A DNA stretch of 45,716 bases, taken from Gammaproteobacteria bacterium. Lineage in GTDB: Bacteria > Pseudomonadota > Gammaproteobacteria > DSM-16500. This document shows positions 40,601 to 45,716 of this stretch, piece after piece. The stretch is from assembly GCA_031291255.1 (NCBI GenBank), contig JARLJN010000051.1, forward strand, positions 1-45,716, read 5' to 3'. A model generated the notes under the pieces. That model did not search any database. It saw nothing but the letters and a program-made list of their open reading frames with translations, and was not told where the DNA came from. A program made the translations under genes and the position numbers. How positions within the stretch are numbered: the stretch's first letter is position 1; the number at the start of each line of letters is the position of its first letter.

Positions 40601-42312
40601 ATAGCGATAAAATAAATGATTATATCAGTACTCACCCAAGAGAAAGCTTGCAGATTTTAGTAATAGGGTTTTTTCTTGCATGGCAAAGTATAGCAGCAAT
40701 AATAGGGCTGATTTTTTATCTTGTTCTGACCAAGCATTATAAATTACCCTGCTGGGTAACGTTGACTATAGGTGCTCTTATTTCGGTCGTGGCAATTTTT
40801 GTTGAAACAGATTATTTTCATATGAATATTTCTGCATTTATCCATAATGGATTTCATTTGAATTTTCTTTTTTGGAAAATGTTAGTTATTGGAGGCGTTA
40901 GCAAGGCAGTTATATTTCTTTTTCAATATGAATTTAATTATGCAATAGGGGTTCCATTACTGATGGCTGGAATATTGGATCTCATTAATCTGATACCTGA
41001 GGATACTCATAAAAAAGCAGTCCACAATTTGCAAAAAGGGATACATTCAAATGTATTGCCGGAAGTTAGTCATAAAGTCGTGGATCTAGCCCTAAAAAAT
41101 CTGCGTGAGGAACAATATGATGGAACAGTTTTAGGTGTGTCTCAATATACGGGTAACTATGCTGTTGTTCCTGATCGAGATGTTAATCAGGTAATGCTAG
41201 TTCTGGGAACAACGGGTAGTGGTAAAACCATTACATTAAGACGATTTTATAAGCGTGCAATTACTCAGGGATATCCGCTAATTATTGTTGATGGTAAGCC
41301 TGACGAGAAAAATATTGCTTGGATAAAAGATATCGCCGAAAAAAACGACCGACGCTTTATTGGATTTAATTGTGGGAATTTTCTTCCCTATGATCCATTA
41401 GCAGATGGTGGCTATACGGAATTAAAAGATAAAATTATTAGTTTAAAGGATGAATGGTCAAGCGATTATTATCGTTCTATCGCTGAAGATTATTTGCAAA
41501 CAACGTTGGAAGCACTAATCAAATCAAAGAAAAGTTTTGATTTGAGGAAAGTAGTAGATTGTTTGAATTTTAAAGAACTTTTTTTATTGGCTAGGGAAAT
41601 TGAAGATCCAGTTTTAATGAAAAAGGTTAACAGTCTTGAGCATTATGATCGAAAAGATATTACTGGATTGCAGGCTCACCTGAATATTTTAATACATTCA
41701 GAATTAGGTCAGTTTTTTGAAAAAAATGATTCTACGTTTACTTTACCAGAGGCTATTCGTCAGAGTGCGGTTGTTTATTTTGCTTTACCGGCGCTGCGTT
41801 TTCCAAGCTTTTCAAAAGTGTTAGGCAAGCTTGTGATTAATGATCTTAAAGCTGTAATCGATAGAAGTACCGATGGTAGTCAATCTGTATTTACCGTGTT
41901 TGATGAGTTCTCAGTATTTGCTGGTGAGCAAGTATTAAATCTCGTTAACATGGGGAGAGGGAAAGGTGTTCATGCTATTTTTGGCACGCAGGGATTGGCT
42001 GATTTGGATAAAGTGGATGTGACGTTTAAAAGTCAGGTATTAAATTGTGTGAACAGCCTTATCTGCCATCGTTTAAATGACCAAGAAAGTGCTGAATCGA
42101 TAGCGAAGTGGGTTGGCACAAAAGATTCGTTTAATGTGACTGCTCAAATTAATGTTAAGCAGGGTGATGCTGGGATGGGGACGGTTAGATCAGACAAGGA
42201 ATACATAATTCATCCTGAGATGATTAAACAGAGGTTACAGACAGGCGAAGCATTTTACGTCAGCAAGGTTGGGAGATGTAGGCAAGATAAAGTGAAAATA
42301 AAATTTATTTAA
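40597..42312 (+). CDS. VirD4/TraG-type coupling ATPase
   Basis: 571 residues. Two or three N-terminal membrane helices (LQILVIGFFLAWQSIAAIIG; WVTLTIGALISVVAIFVET), Walker A LGTTGSGKTITL at about residue 203, Walker B VFTVFDEFSVFAG, and a TraM-recognition/TraD-like C-terminal region (LICHRLNDQESAESIAKWVG). It delivers the relaxase-DNA complex to the VirB channel. Equivalent in role to LvhD4. Confidence 0.92.
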   Translation: MNSDKINDYISTHPRESLQILVIGFFLAWQSIAAIIGLIFYLVLTKHYKLPCWVTLTIGALISVVAIFVETDYFHMNISAFIHNGFHLNFLFWKMLVIGGVSKAVIFLFQYEFNYAIGVPLLMAGILDLINLIPEDTHKKAVHNLQKGIHSNVLPEVSHKVVDLALKNLREEQYDGTVLGVSQYTGNYAVVPDRDVNQVMLVLGTTGSGKTITLRRFYKRAITQGYPLIIVDGKPDEKNIAWIKDIAEKNDRRFIGFNCGNFLPYDPLADGGYTELKDKIISLKDEWSSDYYRSIAEDYLQTTLEALIKSKKSFDLRKVVDCLNFKELFLLAREIEDPVLMKKVNSLEHYDRKDITGLQAHLNILIHSELGQFFEKNDSTFTLPEAIRQSAVVYFALPALRFPSFSKVLGKLVINDLKAVIDRSTDGSQSVFTVFDEFSVFAGEQVLNLVNMGRGKGVHAIFGTQGLADLDKVDVTFKSQVLNCVNSLICHRLNDQESAESIAKWVGTKDSFNVTAQINVKQGDAGMGTVRSDKEYIIHPEMIKQRLQTGEAFYVSKVGRCRQDKVKIKFI

Positions 42313-42353
42313 TTTATTTAAACAAACTAAAGGCTCGCTTCGTTTGAGTTGAG

Positions 42354-42482
42354 TGGCCATATCGACTGCAAGTTTCATCGTATCACACCCGGTCACGTTT
42401 AAAAGGGCTGCGCAAGTCACTGCGTGACCCTTTCAAACGCGCTGCGGATGTGTCCGATCAAACTAGCAGTCGATGTGGCTGC
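42354..42482. repeat. Long imperfect inverted repeat upstream of ardA
   Basis: Two arms of about 60 bp (about 42354-42414 and 42421-42482) pair around a loop of about six bases (AGTCAC). Shared blocks include ATCGACTGC, AGTTT, ATCG and AAAGGG, with scattered mismatches. GC content is higher than the surroundings. Possible roles: single-strand promoter (as in ssi/Frpo elements driving ardA-type genes on entry), transcription terminator of the coupling-protein gene, or a transfer-related site. Confidence 0.55.
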
Positions 42483-42504
42483 CAATTTAATTGGAGAGTA
42501 TTTG

Positions 42505-43023
42505 ATGAATCATTTAGAACCTAGAATTTATGTTGCGTGTTTAGCTGCTTATAACAACGGTTATTTACACGGTGAGTGGATTGATGCAAATCAAGATACT
42601 GAGTCGTTGTATGGAGAAGTTAAAAATATGTTAGCAGTAAGTCCAGTTCCCGACGCAGAAGAATTTGCGATTCACGATTTTGAAGGTTTTGGTGATATTA
42701 GTATCAGTGAATATACCGGCTTAGAGACTATTCATGAATTAGCTGAATTTATTGCGGAACATGATGAATTAGGTGCTGCGGTGCTAGGTCATAGCGGAGG
42801 TGATATAAATGATGCGCGTAAATTATTAGGTGAGTGTTATCACGGTGAGCATGATAGCGAAGAAAATTTTGCTTATGACTGGATTCACGAAGTGGATGGT
42901 AGGGAGATTCCGGACTATCTACAAAATTATATAGATTATGAAGCAATGGCGAGAGACTTTTTTATAAATGATTTTTTCTCACTTGAGATAAATCATAAAG
43001 TTCACGTTTTTAGTTATTTCTGA
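42505..43023 (+). CDS. ardA: ArdA-family antirestriction protein
   Basis: 172 residues. ArdA landmarks: EPRIYVACLAAYNNGYLHGE at the N-terminus, EEFAIHDFEGF, and the acidic surface (EFIAEHDELGAAVLGHSGGD; EVDGREIPDYLQNYIDYEAM), a DNA mimic that blocks type I restriction enzymes. The start ATG 42505 follows GGAGAG; the longer frame from 42424 runs through the inverted repeat and is unlikely. Such proteins protect newly entered single-copy mobile DNA. Its last 14 bp overlap the convergent hydrolase gene. Confidence 0.93.
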   Translation: MNHLEPRIYVACLAAYNNGYLHGEWIDANQDTESLYGEVKNMLAVSPVPDAEEFAIHDFEGFGDISISEYTGLETIHELAEFIAEHDELGAAVLGHSGGDINDARKLLGECYHGEHDSEENFAYDWIHEVDGREIPDYLQNYIDYEAMARDFFINDFFSLEINHKVHVFSYF

Positions 43024-43055
43024 TTATGGGGGCCCGTGTTTCTGCGGGCTTTTTT
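42969..43055. repeat. Tail repeat, copy 1 (ardA 3' end plus terminator)
   Basis: About 87 bp repeated in direct orientation at 43838-43926 with a few mismatches. It spans the last 18 codons of ardA (DFFSLEINHKVHVFSYF), the stop codon, and the terminator GCCCG...CGGGC at 43032-43049. The hydrolase gene lies between the two copies. Confidence 0.85.
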
Positions 43056-43795
43056 AAAACGTCATGAATAATTTTATTAACCTCGCTAGTGCTTTTGTAA
43101 CTGTGACTGTGGTTGCCTTCTATGATATGTAAGGCTGCATGCGGATAGCGCTTTGCTTCGTTAGAAATTAAGATTAATGGTACATTTTCATCATCTTTTG
43201 CTGCAATGATATGAAATGGCAATCTTGTGGAATTAGCTTGCGGATAAGGTTTGCTTTTAAAATAGGTAAATTGTTGTTGCTGAATGTTTAGGCTATTAGA
43301 GTTTCTATCTGCTGCAAGCAGCATGTCTTCTCTTTTTGTTGGATCCATTACTGGACAAATTAAAAAGACAAACTGAGGCATGTCAACTTCTTCTAATACC
43401 CTTAAAGTTAAATACCCACCACTAGAACAACCTATCAATCCAACATGACTATCATAGAATTTATATAAGTCTAAAAAAAAGTCTTTGATATCTTTAATAC
43501 TGGCAAAGAGTGAGGTCTTGCTAAAATTTAACGTAAAGACATCGAGATTACAATTTTCGGCAATTGATTGTGCTTGCTCGTTATTCCAGGTTTCGTCTCC
43601 TTGCGTAAAGCATCCACCATGAATTAATAATGCAGCCTTTAGATTATTAGAGGAGAATTGCCTATATTTTTCTGTAAAGTTAGGGGCGTCAAATTTGGAT
43701 TTATTTTCTTTCTTATCTTCTTCTAATGATGCTGGTGACTTTTGAGTAGATGAATGTGAAACTTCAGGTATTTTATGGGGTATAGAACGAAACAT
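43010..43795 (-). CDS. Alpha/beta hydrolase-like protein
   Basis: 261 residues. Hydrolase features: oxyanion HGG in LLIHGGCF, nucleophile Ser in LIGCSSGGYLTL, acid residue in AAKDDENVP and His in EGNHSHSY. The first 40 residues are a Ser/Lys-rich, low-complexity tail. The last 12 or so residues (AETRAPIIRNN) are encoded by the antisense strand of the ardA terminator and tail, so the gene's end was made by its insertion next to ardA. Substrate unknown; an esterase or peptidase-like role are possible. Confidence 0.75.
   Translation of the reverse strand: MFRSIPHKIPEVSHSSTQKSPASLEEDKKENKSKFDAPNFTEKYRQFSSNNLKAALLIHGGCFTQGDETWNNEQAQSIAENCNLDVFTLNFSKTSLFASIKDIKDFFLDLYKFYDSHVGLIGCSSGGYLTLRVLEEVDMPQFVFLICPVMDPTKREDMLLAADRNSNSLNIQQQQFTYFKSKPYPQANSTRLPFHIIAAKDDENVPLILISNEAKRYPHAALHIIEGNHSHSYKSTSEVNKIIHDVLKKPAETRAPIIRNN
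43032..43055 (+). terminator. Terminator of ardA
   Basis: Stem GCCCG (43032-43036) and CGGGC (43045-43049) followed by seven T, 8 bp after the ardA stop codon. It lies inside the coding region of the convergent hydrolase gene. Confidence 0.75.
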
Positions 43796-43837
43796 TTGAA
43801 TTGTATCCCTACGTTAGCATCTTTGAAAAATAATACA

Positions 43838-43926
43838 TGATTTTTTCTCACGTGAGATGAATCACAAAGTTCACGTTTTTAGTTATTTCTGATTATGGAT
43901 GCCCGTGTTGCTGCGGGCTTTTTTTT
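43838..43926 (+). pseudogene. Tail repeat, copy 2 (ardA 3' remnant plus terminator)
   Basis: Second copy of the 42969-43055 repeat. It encodes DFFSREMNHKVHVFSYF and a stop, and then the terminator GCCCG...CGGGC with eight T. Substitutions are mainly single bases. It marks where the hydrolase segment (about 43056-43837) was inserted, or the end of an earlier ardA copy. Confidence 0.75.
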
Positions 43927-43942
43927 CTACCTGAAATTATTA

Positions 43943-44140
43943 TTATCGCTTTAGTACCCATGTAATAAGTGTAAATACCAAGCTAAGAATAATACAAGTA
44001 GTAATCGGAAAATAAAAAGTAAATCCACCACGTTTAAACAACATATCTCCTGGCAAATGACCAAGACCGAATTTTTTTAGTAAAGGCCATAAAAAGCCAA
44101 GTAGTATTAGCATCAAACCAAAAGTGATTAACATCTTAGA
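43943..44140 (-). CDS. DUF2905-family small membrane protein
   Basis: 65 residues from ATG 44140 (MSKMLITFGLMLILLGFLWP...). The order helix, LGHLPGD, FYFPITT, helix is the DUF2905 signature: two membrane segments with a short GDxxFxRG-like loop (PGDMLFKRGG). An upstream in-frame ATG at 44188 gives 81 residues; I prefer 44140 because AGGGA precedes it. Function unknown. Stands alone on the minus strand. Confidence 0.78.
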   Translation of the reverse strand, partial: SKMLITFGLMLILLGFLWPLLKKFGLGHLPGDMLFKRGGFTFYFPITTCIILSLVFTLITWVLKR

Positions 44141-44262
44141 CATTTGTTTTGTGTTCCCTGGTTTCATAAGTTTCGCTAAGCCTACCATCTGTAAGGCTTG
44201 TCGTTAAGGAAATCCGTTTATCTGAAAAATTTTATTAGTTCAACCAACTGAGGTAGTTTTAT

Positions 44263-44601
44263 ATGCAATTACGAGTCATTAGATTAAGGGATGCCCCTTC
44301 TTACATAGGTATGGATAAGAACCGTTTTAATGATGAAGTCAGGCCACTGCTTATTGAAATTCCTGTAGGAAAAAGAGGAATTGGTTTTGACAGACTTGAT
44401 TTAGATGCCTGGGTCGATCATTATAAGCACCGCAATGGTCGCCCAGTCTCCAGAAATGATAGGAGACAATTATGGGAAGAAAGCACATACCGGGACTCCA
44501 AAAAATCGGTGCCATTTGGCAAATCGACAAAAGAGTCAACGGCCGCAGAATTTGCGAAAGTACTGGTACAGGTAACTTCGAGGAAGCAGAAAGATATCTA
44601 A
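44263..44601 (+). CDS. Excisionase-like helix-turn-helix protein
   Basis: 112 residues. The N-terminal half (RLRDAPSYIGMDKNRFNDEV; GKRGIGFDRLDLDAWVDHYK) is an AlpA/excisionase-like winged helix with the typical YLGM/YIGMDKNRF block, found directly upstream of integrases of this type. GAGG precedes ATG 44263. The C-terminal half overlaps the integrase start by 130 bp in another frame, implying translational coupling. Likely a recombination directionality factor. Confidence 0.75.
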   Translation: MQLRVIRLRDAPSYIGMDKNRFNDEVRPLLIEIPVGKRGIGFDRLDLDAWVDHYKHRNGRPVSRNDRRQLWEESTYRDSKKSVPFGKSTKESTAAEFAKVLVQVTSRKQKDI

Positions 44602-45620
44602 TTCGACGGTTGGAAGCAATTCGTCAGGCTGAGGTTTATGGAATACGGCCTAAACGGATATTTAGAGACGCAGCAATAAAGTATTTACTAGAAAATCAGC
44701 ATAAAAAGAGCATTCATCTCGATGCTGCAGGACTAAAGATAATGGAGCCGTATATAGGTGATTTATTTTTAGAGTCTGTCCATATGGGAACTTTACAGCC
44801 GTACATTGTAACAAGACGAAAGGAAGGTGTAAAAAATAGAACCATCAATTGTGGTTTACAGATTGTACGCCGAGTTCTTAACCTTGCTGCAAGTGAATGG
44901 ATGGATGAATTTGGACTTACTTGGCTAGCTTCAGCACCTAAGATTAAATTGTTAGACCAATTGGATAGTCGTAAACCATATCCATTAAATTGGGATGAGC
45001 AGGAGCGAGTATTTTCTGCATTGCCAGAGTATGTAAGGGAGATGGCTTTATTTGCCGTGAACACCGGCTGTCGTGATCAGGAGGTATGTAATCTGAGATG
45101 GCAGTGGGAAGTAGGTGTATCGATATCTGAAATAAGTTCGATTTTTATTATTCCAGGTGAGCTTACCAAGAATGGTGAAGATAGGTTGGTGGTGTTAAAC
45201 CATGTTGCACGTTCTGTAGTAGAAAGACAGCGAGGTAAGAATCCCGAGTTTGTTTTTACCTACAAAGGCAATAGTGTGAGCCGCATTCATAATCGTGCGT
45301 GGAAAAAGGCGAAGAAAGAAGCGGGGATCAATGTAAGAGTACACGATTTAAAGCATACATTTGGTAGAAGGTTGAGATCAGCGGGAGTTAGTTTTGAGGA
45401 TAGGCAAGATTTGTTGGGTCATAAATCAGCAAGGATTACGACTCATTACTCTGCTGCTGAAATTCTTAATTTATGGGAAGCTACTAATAAAGTTTGTGAA
45501 GAGTCGCGCAAGCCTACTTTGGTGTTGCTGAGAACAGTTGATGGTTGGGGTCACGAGAAAGTCACGAAGGGGAATTTTTTGGCTCTACCCCACATAAGGG
45601 GGCACTTTAATCAAAAATGA
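44472..45620 (+). CDS. int: Tyrosine recombinase integrase, C-terminus interrupted by IS
   Basis: 382 residues as it stands. Catalytic residues: Arg in NTGCRDQEVCNLRW, His-x-x-Arg region HDLKHTFGRRLR (His-Leu-Lys instead of His-Leu-Arg in the first part), His in LLGHKSARI, and the nucleophile Tyr in TTHYSAAEI. The gene runs to 45580, where the IS starts; after that, IS sequence adds ALPHIRGHFNQK and a stop at 45620. The native tail (KLVKSV) is at 167-187. As the catalytic Tyr is intact, the enzyme may still work. It would recombine at the tRNA-Asn core at 205-249. Confidence 0.9.
   Translation: MGRKHIPGLQKIGAIWQIDKRVNGRRICESTGTGNFEEAERYLIRRLEAIRQAEVYGIRPKRIFRDAAIKYLLENQHKKSIHLDAAGLKIMEPYIGDLFLESVHMGTLQPYIVTRRKEGVKNRTINCGLQIVRRVLNLAASEWMDEFGLTWLASAPKIKLLDQLDSRKPYPLNWDEQERVFSALPEYVREMALFAVNTGCRDQEVCNLRWQWEVGVSISEISSIFIIPGELTKNGEDRLVVLNHVARSVVERQRGKNPEFVFTYKGNSVSRIHNRAWKKAKKEAGINVRVHDLKHTFGRRLRSAGVSFEDRQDLLGHKSARITTHYSAAEILNLWEATNKVCEESRKPTLVLLRTVDGWGHEKVTKGNFLALPHIRGHFNQK
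45551..45568 (+). repeat. Candidate integrase arm-type site, second copy
   Basis: Identical to 346-363 (TCACGAGAAAGTCACGAA). It lies within the last codons of the integrase gene, as lambda-family integrases often have arm sites overlapping their own 3' end. On a circle it would be on the opposite side of the tRNA-Asn core from the copy at 346. Confidence 0.5.
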
Positions 45621-45716
45621 ATTACCTTACTTATTGATTAGATGAGTAAAGGAGATTAAAGATGCCCCGTAAGGATAATATCCTAAATTTGCCTGGATTT
45701 TCCATTAAAAAAGTAA
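45581..45716 (+). mobile_element. ISL3-family insertion sequence, 5' end
   Basis: It starts with GGCTCTACCCCACATAAGGG, the inverted counterpart of the end at 113-141, and continues to the transposase start at 45662 and the window edge. It interrupts the integrase gene. The first 27 bases flanking this end (45554-45580) are repeated at 142-168 beside the other IS end. Confidence 0.85.
45662..45715 (+). CDS. ISL3-family transposase, N-terminal fragment (partial at window edge)
   Basis: ATG 45662 follows AAAGGAG and opens MPRKDNILNLPGFSIKKV, which fits the N-terminal block (ILNLPGFSIKKV) of ISL3-type transposases before the first zinc-binding region. The frame is open to the window edge. The C-terminal fragment of the same kind of protein is at 1-111. 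Confidence 0.8.
   Translation, partial: MPRKDNILNLPGFSIKKV

Overview
The window is AT-rich gammaproteobacterial DNA. Its best fit is a Legionella-type bacterium (order Legionellales). The reasons are an Lvh-like P-type type IV secretion operon preceded by a CsrA-like gene, a second Fis-like protein, a Lqs-type kinase/regulator pair, and an ISL3-type insertion sequence. I read the whole window as one mobile element, an integrative and conjugative element (ICE). It is probably complete and probably circular or excised. The left edge is the 3' end of an ISL3-type transposase gene followed by the native last codons of the integrase gene. The right edge is the rest of that integrase gene followed by the 5' end of an ISL3-type transposase. 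The two edges therefore look like the two sides of a single insertion-sequence copy whose middle is missing.

Layout. 1-450: IS end, integrase tail, a 45-nt 3' fragment of tRNA-Asn (attachment core) and integrase arm-type repeats. 447-5026: Fis-like protein, then three long proteins of unknown function; one ends in a CaaX-like box and looks like a secreted effector. 5266-10320: YecR-like lipoprotein, then a nuclease island. The island holds a Cas4-like/DEDD exonuclease fusion, an Eco47II-type restriction enzyme and a C5 methyltransferase with its own helix-turn-helix. 10321-10810: gap with two exact inverted DnaA boxes and a zinc-finger gene relic. 10811-15818: PhzF-like and GNAT enzymes, and a LysR regulator divergent from a four-gene detoxification operon (CMD, YciI, alpha/beta hydrolase, quinone reductase). 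16186-22031: a five-gene signalling operon made of a short-chain dehydrogenase, a periplasmic binding protein, a membrane hybrid kinase with two receivers, a soluble kinase, and a response regulator with an enlarged receiver. 22033-22752: an S24/CI-type repressor with its protease residues lost. 23015-28303: a compact biosynthetic cluster with a membrane desaturase, both subunits of a B12-dependent glutamate mutase, an ATP-grasp ligase and an exporter.

28458-42312 is the transfer machinery. It contains a CsrA-like protein, a phage-type replication protein, small phage-like genes ending in a Q-like candidate antiterminator, a promoter followed by two tandem terminators, then virB2-B3-B4-B5-B7-B6-B8-B9-B10-B11, ssb, a 33-bp perfect inverted repeat (candidate oriT), a Replic_Relax-type protein and a VirD4/TraG-type coupling ATPase. 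42313-44188: ArdA antirestriction behind a 60-bp-arm inverted repeat, and a hydrolase gene sandwiched between two copies of the ardA tail. 44263-45620: excisionase-like gene overlapping the integrase gene.

The most unusual parts are three. First, the signalling operon sits beside the glutamate-mutase cluster, which together could be a make-export-sense system carried on an ICE. Second, the conjugation operon appears to be controlled in the manner of phage lambda late genes, by antitermination through two terminators. Third, there is a possible prenylated effector. All functional assignments come from reading the sequence and from family knowledge; no searches were run.
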